DNA from: GCA-002793235 sp965267355
Lineage (GTDB): Bacteria > Bacteroidota > Bacteroidia > Flavobacteriales_E > Vicingaceae
Direction: 5' to 3'
Assembly (NCBI GenBank): GCA_965267355.1
Contig: OZ253956.1
Span: 682,001-746,000 of the forward strand
DNA: 64,000 nt
Part shown: positions 52,207 through 60,640 of the stretch, piece after piece
Layout: each line of letters opens with the position of its first letter
Position numbering within the stretch: the first letter of the stretch is position 1
Notes under the pieces: generated by a model
What the model saw: the letters and a program-made list of their open reading frames with translations, nothing else
Told to the model about the DNA's origin: nothing
Databases searched by the model: none
Made by a program: the position numbers and the translations under genes

Positions 52207-52995
52207 ATGGATTTAACCGTTACCATACTCCAATCTGATTTACATTGGGAAGATATAGATAAAAATCTTACTATGTTTTCTCAAAAAATAGATTCTATTA
52301 CTGAACCCTCTGACATTATTGTTTTACCAGAAATGTTCAATACTGGTTTTTCTATGGAATCAGAAAAACTGGCTGAAACTATGAATGGCAAAAGTGTTAG
52401 CTGGCTTAAAGAAACTGCTCAAAATAAAAAAGCAGCTGTAGTAGCTAGCCTGATTATTGAAGAAAACGATAATTATTACAATCGCTTAATTTGGGCTGAA
52501 CCAGAAGGTGAAATATATACTTATGATAAACGCCATTTGTTTAGAATGGCAAATGAGCATAAACATTTTAGTGGAGGTAAAGACCTTCTAATTGTACATT
52601 ACAAAGGTTGGAGGATTTGCCCACTTGTTTGTTATGATTTACGTTTTCCTGTTTGGAGCAGAAATGTTGATGAAAATGGAAACAACATTTATGATTGTTT
52701 AATATACATCGCCAATTGGCCAGCTGCTCGTAAAGCCCCCTGGAGCAAACTATTAGAAGCTAGAGCCATAGAAAACCAATGTTATGTAGTTGGTTTAAAC
52801 CGTGTTGGTATTGACGGAAAGTTAATTGATTACTCTGGAAATTCGGCTGTTATTAACCCAAAGGGAGAAGTAATTTCTAACATTGCTGAAAGTACAAACA
52901 CTACACAAACCATTTCCATTTCTTTAAACGAACTAAACGATTTCCGAGAAAAATTCCCTGTTGGTATGGATGCTGATCGATTTACAATCAATTAA
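52207..52995 (+). CDS. Omega-amidase (YafV-type nitrilase-superfamily hydrolase)
   Basis: A 262-residue cytoplasmic C-N hydrolase. Catalytic E42 (VLPEMFNTGFS), K108 (YDKRHLF) and C142 (LVCYDLRFPVW) are in place. PEMFNTGFSM and RMANEHKHFSGG are typical of YafV/Nit2-like omega-amidases acting on 2-oxoglutaramate or 2-oxosuccinamate. It is separated from the glutamine-dependent aminotransferase by one gene, which suggests a common methionine-salvage or transamination route. Confidence 0.92.
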   Translation: MDLTVTILQSDLHWEDIDKNLTMFSQKIDSITEPSDIIVLPEMFNTGFSMESEKLAETMNGKSVSWLKETAQNKKAAVVASLIIEENDNYYNRLIWAEPEGEIYTYDKRHLFRMANEHKHFSGGKDLLIVHYKGWRICPLVCYDLRFPVWSRNVDENGNNIYDCLIYIANWPAARKAPWSKLLEARAIENQCYVVGLNRVGIDGKLIDYSGNSAVINPKGEVISNIAESTNTTQTISISLNELNDFREKFPVGMDADRFTIN

Positions 52996-53035
52996 CTCAC
53001 TATTATCTAACACTTTAAGTTTTCGTTAAAAAAAA

Positions 53036-53190
53036 TTGTTGTAAGAATAATTTTTGCATATTTGCCGCCCATTAAACCAAATGCAGATTAAAAATAGGCA
53101 AAAGAATTTTGATTATTTTTCTGATTTGTCGAGAAAGAAAACGCAAACCTAGCCATAGCTAAGTTGAGTATTTCTGACGAAGGCAAGGTA
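53036..53190 (+). promoter_or_regulatory. Promoter and structured leader of the RimK operon
   Basis: TTG (53036-53038), 18 bases, CATATTTG (53057-53064) forms a promoter one base from consensus. The transcript would carry a leader of about 180 bases before the GTG at 53249. In it AACcTAGC-CATA-GCTAaGTT (53146-53165) forms a hairpin, and TTGTCGAGAAA (from 53126) is partly complementary to TTTCTGACGAA (53171-53181), giving a longer imperfect stem. A second -7-like box TACGTTTT lies at 53222. Function unknown. Confidence 0.5.
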
Positions 53191-53248
53191 AAAAAGAACA
53201 TAATTGCTTGAATATTTTTAATACGTTTTTGGTTTACATTATTAAAAC

Positions 53249-53701
53249 GTGCATAAGAAAATTATAATAGGGAAGAAAGATGTTGTAGATTTTCCAGAAA
53301 TCAATCTACTTAAGTTACCAGTTAAAATAGATTCTGGTGCTTATACCTCTAGCATTCACTATTATCAAGCAAAAGAGATTGAGTCAAATGGTCAAAAGAA
53401 ATTGAAGTGTTATTTTGTTGGTCCTAAGCATAAAGACTATTCAAAAAGCACTTTTGTTTTCGATGATTATAGTACAAAAAAGGTAAAAAGTTCTAATGGT
53501 ATTTCTGAAACTAGATATAGCATCAAAACTAAAATAAGAATGTTTAACAAGCTCTATAACATAGAGTTAACATTGTCCAAACGTTCTAGGATGAAATTTA
53601 AAGTATTATTGGGCAGAAAATTTTTATCAAACAAATTTGTAATAGACACATCAAAAAGCAATTTGTCAGATAAAAATCAAAAGCTGTATTACACATATTA
53701 A
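53249..53701 (+). CDS. RimK-associated retropepsin-like protein (putative ATP-dependent zinc protease family)
   Basis: A 150-residue protein starting with GTG. LPVKIDSGAYTSSIHY carries the (D/N)(S/T)GA motif of the pepsin-like PF05618 family and VLLGRKFLSNKFVID the second conserved block. Single-domain members have one catalytic Asp and would act as dimers. The family is commonly next to rimK, as here with three bases between stop and start, so it probably processes or regulates RimK or its tail-modified target. Confidence 0.88.
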   Translation: MHKKIIIGKKDVVDFPEINLLKLPVKIDSGAYTSSIHYYQAKEIESNGQKKLKCYFVGPKHKDYSKSTFVFDDYSTKKVKSSNGISETRYSIKTKIRMFNKLYNIELTLSKRSRMKFKVLLGRKFLSNKFVIDTSKSNLSDKNQKLYYTY

Positions 53702-53704
53702 ATC

Positions 53705-54577
53705 ATGAAAATAGTAGTATTATCCAGAAACCCTGAATTGTATTCAACTAAACGACTAGTAGAATCAGGCAAAAAAAGAAAGCATGAAATGCTAGTACTT
53801 GATCACACTAAATGTGACTTGGTAATTGAAAAAAAGAATCCCCAAATTTACTATAAAGGTGAACGATTAGATGGTGTTGATGCAATCATTCCTCGAATTG
53901 GTGCTTCTGTAACCTTTTATGGAACCGCTGTGGTTCGTCAGTTTGAAATGATGAAAGTTTTTACTTCAGTAGAATCTCAGGCATTGGTTAGAAGTAGAGA
54001 TAAGTTAAGAAGTTTACAAATCTTAGCACGAGCTGGATTAGGATTACCAAAAACCGCTTTCACCAATTACTCTAAAGATGTTAACCAGGTTATTAAAGAT
54101 GTAGGAGGAGCTCCTTTGGTAATTAAAGTGTTAGAAGGAACACAAGGTGTTGGAGTAGTTTTGGCAGAAACTAAAAAAGCAGCAGAATCGGTATTGGAAG
54201 CCTTTAATGGATTAAAAGCCAGGGTAATTGTGCAGGAATTTATTAAAGAAGCAGGAGGTGCTGACATCAGAGCTTTTGTAGTTGATGGTGTTGTAGTGGG
54301 TGCCATGAAACGTCAAGCTAAAGAAGGTGAATTTAGATCTAACCTACATAGAGGTGGTTCTGCTGAGTTATATGAGTTAACAGAAGAAGAAGAAAATGCA
54401 GCTTTAAAAGCAGCTAGAGTTTTAGGCTTAGGGGTTGCTGGGGTTGATATGCTTCAATCTGAAAAAGGTCCTTTAATTATGGAGGTTAATTCTTCTCCTG
54501 GATTAGAAGGAATAGAAAAAGCTACTGAAATTGATATTGCCAAGAAGATTATTAGGTACGTGGAGAGAAATGTTTAA
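53705..54577 (+). CDS. rimK: RimK-type alpha-L-glutamate ligase
   Basis: A 290-residue ATP-grasp ligase that adds glutamates to the C-terminus of ribosomal protein S6 in E. coli. IPRIGASVTFYGTAVVRQFE, SRDKLRSLQILARAGLGLPKT, VIKVLEGTQGVGV, RAFVVDGVVVGAMKRQA and IMEVNSSPGLEGIE are the ATP-binding and metal-binding motifs. Full length. The target in this organism could be S6 or another protein. Confidence 0.93.
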   Translation: MKIVVLSRNPELYSTKRLVESGKKRKHEMLVLDHTKCDLVIEKKNPQIYYKGERLDGVDAIIPRIGASVTFYGTAVVRQFEMMKVFTSVESQALVRSRDKLRSLQILARAGLGLPKTAFTNYSKDVNQVIKDVGGAPLVIKVLEGTQGVGVVLAETKKAAESVLEAFNGLKARVIVQEFIKEAGGADIRAFVVDGVVVGAMKRQAKEGEFRSNLHRGGSAELYELTEEEENAALKAARVLGLGVAGVDMLQSEKGPLIMEVNSSPGLEGIEKATEIDIAKKIIRYVERNV

Positions 54578-54618
54578 GTTTTTGTCCTTTTTCCATTGAT
54601 GAAAAAGAGCATCATTTA

Positions 54619-56214
54619 TCACTCCTTAATTATCCAATTAATTTCATTGTCCCAATTTGGCTTTAAGGTAATTGGTTTTTCGTAGTATATAACCTTTTCA
54701 GGCTGGCGGTTATCTAAATACAAACCTGTAGTCCACTTTTGGTCATTGTTATTGTCAACAATAAGTTTTAACTCATAATTTGCAGGTTGTAAGTACTCGT
54801 AGTTTATGATTTTTTCTCCTTCGGCATAATTTTCACGAACTATTTTATTGTTTTTCATTAACTGAACAATATACGGAGCATTAAAATTTGGAGTAACTGT
54901 TAATGCAATTGTTCCATAATCAGAAATAGATTTTGTTTTAAAATCAGAAATTAGAGTATCATTACTCAACCCGAAATAATCTTGAAATGCATTAGACGGT
55001 ATTAGCAATCGGTAATTGGTGTTTTCCTTAAAAGGATAATCTATCTTAAAATTTTTGTTGATGCTGTCTAGTTTTTGGATATTAATATTTACTTCAACAC
55101 TATCTTCTAACAATAAAATACTATCTAAATTTTGAATAGTTGTTGGTCGATTAACTCGAATAATGATAGGTTGATTCAAATGGAAAGAAGAAGACACATT
55201 AGTATTTATCGATAAAGTAGTTTCTTCAAACTTTTTATCACTCATTAAACTAATAGTAACTGTATCTATTACACCTCCTGAATCGCCAACCACCAAAGCC
55301 AGTCTATCTATTTCTAACCTTTGGGTTAACCAAATGGTTATAGAATCATTTGTAGTATTCCTATCTATTATTCCCCAATTATCGGGTAAGTCATCAGAAA
55401 GTGTTTCAATATTTAAATCTTCAGTTGCTTTATTCAAAATGAGGGAGATTTTACTATATGTTTTATTTTCAGATTTTACTACATACTGTTGTACATTGTC
55501 TTCCTCAAAAGCATACAACAAATCACCTGCTTTATTAGTTTCAATTTGAATTGCTGTATCTAAAAATGCAATTTCTTCATTGGGTAAATCGAAGAGGTAA
55601 TTACTGTTAATATCACTAATAGCAAAAACCTTATAAGTGCCATTTGCAATGTTGCTAATGGAGAATTTTCCCTCTTTATCTGTTATGGAAACATAACGTG
55701 GTAATTCTTTGTAAGGAACTGAATCTTCGAACTGATTATACAACAACACAAATGTTTTTTCTTTTGGTGTTAAATCAAATGCATTAACAACGGTTCCTGA
55801 GTAGGTTAACGAGTCTAAATAATTACCTGTAGAAAACACGTACTTATAATTTGGAATGGGATTATTCTCAGTAATGTCAACAATTGCTTCGCCAAAATTT
55901 AGGCTATAAGTGGTGTTAGGTTGTAAGGTATCTTGTAGCTTAATCACTAACTTTTTACCTTTTACAACAACTTCAGGCTTTTCTTCCATAAGTGGAGAAA
56001 CTAAAAATTGTGATTGCAAATTTTGCAGTTGAATAAACTCATCAAATTCAACCGTAATTTCTTTTTCCGCAAAGTTTAGCGAACCATTTTTTGGTGTGCT
56101 TTCAAGTTCTTTGGGTGATTCAATGTCCTTCTCTCCACCAGTAAGTGGTACAATTTGCGCACAAGAAATCAGAAAGAAAATTGAGCTTAATAGTATGAGA
56201 ACTCTGATATTCAA
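54619..56214 (-). CDS. Big_5 (SbsA-type Ig-like) lipoprotein
   Basis: A 531-residue lipoprotein (MNIRVLILLSSIFFLISC, lipobox LISC). The N-terminus AQIVPLTGGEKDIESP matches the conserved start of a Bacteroidota lipoprotein family, then Ig-like Big_5 domain (EITVEFDEFIQLQNL ... NTTYSLNFGEAIVD), a carboxypeptidase-regulatory-like segment (DKEGKFSISNIANGTYKVFAI) and beta-rich repeats. Probably an outer-membrane surface or periplasmic protein. It starts directly after the GAF gene stop, so the two are cotranscribed. Confidence 0.85.
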   Translation of the reverse strand: MNIRVLILLSSIFFLISCAQIVPLTGGEKDIESPKELESTPKNGSLNFAEKEITVEFDEFIQLQNLQSQFLVSPLMEEKPEVVVKGKKLVIKLQDTLQPNTTYSLNFGEAIVDITENNPIPNYKYVFSTGNYLDSLTYSGTVVNAFDLTPKEKTFVLLYNQFEDSVPYKELPRYVSITDKEGKFSISNIANGTYKVFAISDINSNYLFDLPNEEIAFLDTAIQIETNKAGDLLYAFEEDNVQQYVVKSENKTYSKISLILNKATEDLNIETLSDDLPDNWGIIDRNTTNDSITIWLTQRLEIDRLALVVGDSGGVIDTVTISLMSDKKFEETTLSINTNVSSSFHLNQPIIIRVNRPTTIQNLDSILLLEDSVEVNINIQKLDSINKNFKIDYPFKENTNYRLLIPSNAFQDYFGLSNDTLISDFKTKSISDYGTIALTVTPNFNAPYIVQLMKNNKIVRENYAEGEKIINYEYLQPANYELKLIVDNNNDQKWTTGLYLDNRQPEKVIYYEKPITLKPNWDNEINWIIKE

Positions 56215-56697
56215 TTAGAGTGTTTTAATCAATTCAACGATTTCTAATAGGTATTTCTTATCTACCTCATCATAATCGTTCAATTTATCACTATCGGCAT
56301 CCATAATCATATATACATCACCATTCTTATTCATAATGGGTAAAACTATTTCTGATTTTGATGCTGAATTGCAAATGATGTGATCAGGAAATTCATCTAC
56401 ATTTGGAACTATGATAACTTCTCTTTTTCTCCAGGCAGTACCACTAACTCCTCTTCCCAGTTGTATTCTGGTACATGCAATCGGACCTTGAAACGGACCT
56501 AAAACCAATTCATCTCTTCTCACAAAATAAACACCAATCCATAACCAATTGAATGTCCATTTAAGAGCTGACATGATGTTACTCAAATTAGCAATCATAT
56601 CAGTCTCTCCTTCAACCAACGCTCTTAACTGAGGGATAAGTTCTTGGTACTTTTCCTCTTTGGTTTTATTTTCAGTTACTACGAGTTCTTCTGCCAT
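56215..56697 (-). CDS. GAF-domain protein, free-methionine-(R)-sulfoxide reductase type (variant Cys set)
   Basis: A 160-residue single GAF domain. LGPFQGPIACTRIQLGRGVSGTAW and FPDHIICNSASKSEIVLP (shown in parts) align with fRMsr. Cys75 and Cys109 are 34 apart like C84 and C118 of the E. coli enzyme, but the residue ten after the first is Ser85 where E. coli has Cys94. Catalytic Cys109 and one resolving Cys remain, so reductase activity is plausible but altered. It reduces free Met-R-sulfoxide in known members. Immediately upstream of the Big_5 lipoprotein. Confidence 0.85.
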   Translation of the reverse strand: MAEELVVTENKTKEEKYQELIPQLRALVEGETDMIANLSNIMSALKWTFNWLWIGVYFVRRDELVLGPFQGPIACTRIQLGRGVSGTAWRKREVIIVPNVDEFPDHIICNSASKSEIVLPIMNKNGDVYMIMDADSDKLNDYDEVDKKYLLEIVELIKTL

Positions 56698-56742
56698 GTT
56701 GCAAATATAGTCATCATACTTTAATGCTATACTTGCTACGAT

Positions 56743-59700
56743 TTATTTTAATAAGGATACTTTACCTGTATAATTATGGTACAATCCTTCCCAATCGCGT
56801 AGTTTAATGTTATACACATAAACTCCTTCCATACTAATTTCATTACCTCCTTTGGCTGTGCCATCCCAGCCATTTTTTAAGTCATTGGTTTGGTAAATTA
56901 ACTCTCCCCAACGGTTAAAAATTAACATTTCAAACTCTGTTATTTCATCACCAACTGCTGTAAAAACATCGTTCAATCCATCACCGTCTGGCGTAAACGC
57001 ATTTGGGATAAAGAAAACATATTCAGGCTCTATCACTACCTCTTTTTCCAAGGTGTCAGCACAACCATTTACATTGTTGGCAATTAAAGTAATAACGTAA
57101 GTTCCATGATCTTTATATTCGTGCGTTGGGCTTTGAGTTTGTGAAGTTGTTCCATCTCCCAAATTCCAATGATAAAAATGAGCATCAACTGTATAATTTT
57201 CAAAAGTAATTTCAGGTTCTAACATACTTGCTTCATATGGTGTAGGTTCAAAATTAGCTTTGGGTTTTGTGTTAACTGCTACATTCATATTTGCTTGGTT
57301 GCTGTTAGTACAACCAGCTAGGGTAGTAACTGTTAATACCACATTATAAATACCCGTTTGGCTATAACTATGGCTTGTGGTTTCATCTATAGATGTAGTG
57401 TTATCTCCAAAATCCCATAAATAAGAACTTCCTGAAATAGTGTTAGAGCTATTTTGAAAATTAAGTGTTACCTCTCCACAATTTGCCATAGTTTGAGGCT
57501 GAATATAAACCCCTGGCAAAGGATTTACATTTACTTCCACTGATTCATTTATTGAATTTCCACACTCATCGGTTACAGTAACCATATAGTTCGAAGTAGA
57601 AATAGGTGCTACTAAAAATGGTCCTTGCCCCTGACCAACCCCATTGCTCCAGTCAAATATATAATTTCCAATCCCTCCATTAATATGGGCACAAATGGAA
57701 TAGGCTTCACCTTCACACAAACTGGTGTCAGGAACAACAGATAATTGAACCGAACTAATATCGTTAACTAAAACACTAACACTATCTGTTGTTCCTAAAC
57801 AACCATTACCATCTACTGCATAAACCGAATATGTTGATGTTACTGCAGGAGAAACATTTTGTGTTGCTCCAGTGCTACTGTTACTCCAGTAATAAGTATA
57901 ATTACCAATCCCTCCAAATGCCATTGCATCTATCGTTGCTATTTGCCCTGGACATATAGTATCAGCTCCATGTGCAACAGTTGCTATTGGTGATGGTTCA
58001 TTAATGTAAACTGAAGCTGTATCCCAACACCCATTATTATCTGTAACTGCTACCACATGGTAACCAACTCCCAATCCAGTTGCATTTGGGTTAGTAGAAG
58101 TACTCTGTGTCCACTGGTAGGTATAAGGTGGCATTCCTCCTAAAGTATTGGTAGCTATTGATCCATCATTAAACCCATTACAGGTAATGTTTGAATAATT
58201 ACTTACTGAAATATCCAACTGTGTGGGTTCGTTAATGGTAAACTGACTAACAGCTGTACAGCCGTTTCCATCTGTTACGGTAAGTAAATAAACCCCTGCT
58301 GTAAGGTTGTTTATCATATTGCTATTGGCAAAGGAGTAATTGTTCCAGTTATAGTCATAAGGAGCATTACCTCCACTAACATTAACTGTTAATGAACCAT
58401 TATTCCCTCCAAAACAATTTACATGTTGTATATTGTTTAGGTTAACATTAACAGGCAATGGCTCTGTAATGGTAATATTTTGAGTTATAGCGCAACCATT
58501 ATTATCTGTAATTGTTATTGAGTAATTTCCTGCTGATAAATTATTTGCGGTAAAACCATTTTGAACAGGATTAGTATTCCAAACAACATTGTATGGTAAA
58601 GTGCCTCCCGAGGGAGTAACTGTTGCTGAACCATCACTACCACCATTACATGTTACATTAATTTGGGTAGTTATAGCAGCTAATGGTAAGTTAGGTTGGA
58701 TAATGGTTATTGTATCTGAACTAATACAACCTGCCGCAGTTGTTACATCAACCCAGTAAGTTCCTGCAACAAGGTTATTAATCGATGGAGTTGTTGCTCC
58801 ATTACTCCATAAATAAGTGTATGGTTGTTGGCCTCCATTCACATTAGCTGTGACACTTCCAGTACTTGTTCCATAGCAATCAACATTTATAGTGTTTAAG
58901 GTAATGTTACCTGGTGCTGAACCAGTTCCAACAGTTACTAACTGAGAAGCTGAACAACCGTTTATATCGGTTACATTTACGGTATATTGACCCGCCTGTA
59001 AACCATTAGCTGTTGCATTATTACCTCCATTTGGCAACCATTGATAAGTATAGGGTGAGTTACCTCCATTTACAGTAACCGTTGCTGAACCATTTGAAGC
59101 TCCACAGTTTGCTGGTTGACTTGTTGTAGTTAATCCAAAGCCTGTAACTGTTATACAAAATGAATAAATCTGAACCCCATTTATCGGACAATTATCATCA
59201 CTAACCGTTACAGTAAAACAATGTGGATTGGGACTAATATCATTTACTGTTGGAGTCCAGGTAAAAGTACCTGTTGGTAACTGTGCTCCATTACTTGTAA
59301 AATTTGCGTTTGGAATAGCATTGTTCCAGTTTAAAGTAATGGTTTGGTTTGCATCTGGATCATATGAAGGAACATTAAAATTTAATGTATTTCCAACACA
59401 TACTGTTGTGTTATAAATTCCTGTTCCATTAATTCCTGCAAGTGATGGTAAAGTATTATTACAAATTACTGTTCTTAACTGTATATCTCTTACCACACTA
59501 CCAATGAGCACGCCATTTCTGTATTCCTCTACTTTAACAGCCAATACCGTTACCTCTTGTAAGCTTGGAGTCATACAAATATCTCCATTAGCCGAATTAA
59601 AAGTTACTGCTGGATTAGATTGCAAAGGTTGCTGAGCCGAATAACCTGGCACATAAGTTACAGTTGTATTAGGACCAGTAGCTGGTGCCTGTAAAGTGTA

Positions 59701-60303
59701 ATATAAAGAATCTCCATCTGCATCAAAAGCACCATGATTAAAACAAGAAGTTTGACCAACACACGGAAAAGAAACAGGAGGGTTTGAAAAAACAGGTGAG
59801 CTATTGCATGGATAGTCAAAATTATTCAACCTTGCCTCAACATAAATGTTTTCTCCTCCAGGATTGTTTATAGTGTTAATGGCATTATTTCTACAACATA
59901 AAGTAAAGCTAAACAACCAATCGGTACAGTTAGCTGGTAAATTAACTATTCCTTGATAAAGGTATTCTTCAACTCCAGGATTTGCTCCGCCATTACATGT
60001 TGTTTGCATAGTGGCACAAATTGGTGTAACATCAACACCCGTTCCTGGTAATTGAGTTAAGTTTGCTGTAAAGTTTTGATTGCATGAAGCAGATGAAATA
60101 GTTATGTTTACCGAATTGGGAGCATTAACACCAGCACAATCTCGATAAAACGAAAGGTTAATTTGGTATTGATTCCCTCCAAGACATTGGTAGGTAATAT
60201 CTGCACTTTGTGCATGAGTTGAGAATAATGGTTGGCTGAATAAGATAGCTACTACCGTAAAAATCAGCCATAACTTTTGGTAAAATGAGTAAAAATGTTT
60301 CAT
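56743..60303 (-). CDS. T9SS-secreted PKD/SprB-repeat adhesin
   Basis: An 1186-residue surface protein. Signal peptide about 1-31 (ending STHAQ), an N-terminal beta-rich region with Cys pairs (about 35-390), five SprB-like repeats and two related ones (pattern G.NGS.TV.V.GG..PY.Y.W.NG......L.AG.Y.V.VTD.NGC, about 395-830), two PKD domains (SYLWDFGDNTTS and FYHWNLGDGTTS), and a type B T9SS C-terminal domain (FIPNAFTPDGDGLNDVF ... NRWGELIYQTNDLKNGWDG ... VYVYNIKL). SprB-type repeats are associated with gliding adhesins; export by T9SS is well supported, adhesion is inferred. Confidence 0.93.
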   Translation of the reverse strand: MKHFYSFYQKLWLIFTVVAILFSQPLFSTHAQSADITYQCLGGNQYQINLSFYRDCAGVNAPNSVNITISSASCNQNFTANLTQLPGTGVDVTPICATMQTTCNGGANPGVEEYLYQGIVNLPANCTDWLFSFTLCCRNNAINTINNPGGENIYVEARLNNFDYPCNSSPVFSNPPVSFPCVGQTSCFNHGAFDADGDSLYYTLQAPATGPNTTVTYVPGYSAQQPLQSNPAVTFNSANGDICMTPSLQEVTVLAVKVEEYRNGVLIGSVVRDIQLRTVICNNTLPSLAGINGTGIYNTTVCVGNTLNFNVPSYDPDANQTITLNWNNAIPNANFTSNGAQLPTGTFTWTPTVNDISPNPHCFTVTVSDDNCPINGVQIYSFCITVTGFGLTTTSQPANCGASNGSATVTVNGGNSPYTYQWLPNGGNNATANGLQAGQYTVNVTDINGCSASQLVTVGTGSAPGNITLNTINVDCYGTSTGSVTANVNGGQQPYTYLWSNGATTPSINNLVAGTYWVDVTTAAGCISSDTITIIQPNLPLAAITTQINVTCNGGSDGSATVTPSGGTLPYNVVWNTNPVQNGFTANNLSAGNYSITITDNNGCAITQNITITEPLPVNVNLNNIQHVNCFGGNNGSLTVNVSGGNAPYDYNWNNYSFANSNMINNLTAGVYLLTVTDGNGCTAVSQFTINEPTQLDISVSNYSNITCNGFNDGSIATNTLGGMPPYTYQWTQSTSTNPNATGLGVGYHVVAVTDNNGCWDTASVYINEPSPIATVAHGADTICPGQIATIDAMAFGGIGNYTYYWSNSSTGATQNVSPAVTSTYSVYAVDGNGCLGTTDSVSVLVNDISSVQLSVVPDTSLCEGEAYSICAHINGGIGNYIFDWSNGVGQGQGPFLVAPISTSNYMVTVTDECGNSINESVEVNVNPLPGVYIQPQTMANCGEVTLNFQNSSNTISGSSYLWDFGDNTTSIDETTSHSYSQTGIYNVVLTVTTLAGCTNSNQANMNVAVNTKPKANFEPTPYEASMLEPEITFENYTVDAHFYHWNLGDGTTSQTQSPTHEYKDHGTYVITLIANNVNGCADTLEKEVVIEPEYVFFIPNAFTPDGDGLNDVFTAVGDEITEFEMLIFNRWGELIYQTNDLKNGWDGTAKGGNEISMEGVYVYNIKLRDWEGLYHNYTGKVSLLK

Positions 60304-60477
60304 CGTTAGGCGTTTTAGTAAGTGAAAGAACTGCTTTGCTTTATAAATGAACGAGAAATATTTTTGTTGGGTTACATAAATTCTTTATTTTGTTGATAAT
60401 TTGATATTATTTTACATATAAAAATATTATTTTCAATATTTTATTTTGTATTTATTGATTATTACAATATTTTCAAA

Positions 60478-60506
60478 CAAAAACACCCCCAAATATCTCG
60501 GGGGTG
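60478..60506 (-). terminator. Minus-strand terminator with no assigned gene
   Basis: On the minus strand CACCCCC (60506-60500) pairs with GGGGGTG (60490-60484) around GAGATATTT, followed by five Ts. No T run exists on the other strand. It would end a minus-strand transcript started within about 150 bases to the right. Confidence 0.75.
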
Positions 60507-60531
60507 CTGACTGGTAAAAGTGATGAATTAG

Positions 60532-60600
60532 TTACTGTACTTCACTAACATCACAAACTTGCATCTCATTACTACCAATCTGCCTTTTAGATGATAGCAT
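60532..60600 (-). CDS. Possible 22-residue small ORF ahead of the orphan terminator
   Basis: ATG 60600 to TAA 60532, product MLSSKRQIGSNEMQVCDVSE then VQ. An in-frame stop lies 24 bases upstream of the ATG, so it is not the tail of a larger gene. No promoter box or ribosome-binding site was recognised. The only support is its position 26 bases before a terminator that has no other visible client; it may equally be a small RNA. Confidence 0.25.
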   Translation of the reverse strand: MLSSKRQIGSNEMQVCDVSEVQ

Positions 60601-60640
60601 TATTATAATTCCATAAAAGGTTTAGCTATTTTTGTTGACA

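Larger units (their letters stand above)
60304..60631. other. 328-base intergenic region
   Basis: The left half (60304-60480) is very A/T-rich and must hold the promoter of the large adhesin gene; I found no clear TAnnTTTG box there. The right half has a minus-strand terminator (60478-60506) and a possible 22-codon ORF on the same strand (60532-60600). A TATTTTTG -7-like box at 60627-60634 may serve the DAO-family gene. Confidence 0.6.

Noticed and set aside
54580..54615. Hairpin CTTTTTC/GAAAAAG between rimK and the Big_5 lipoprotein gene as terminator
   Set aside because: Seven weak A/T-rich pairs and no proper T run on either strand; not listed as a terminator.
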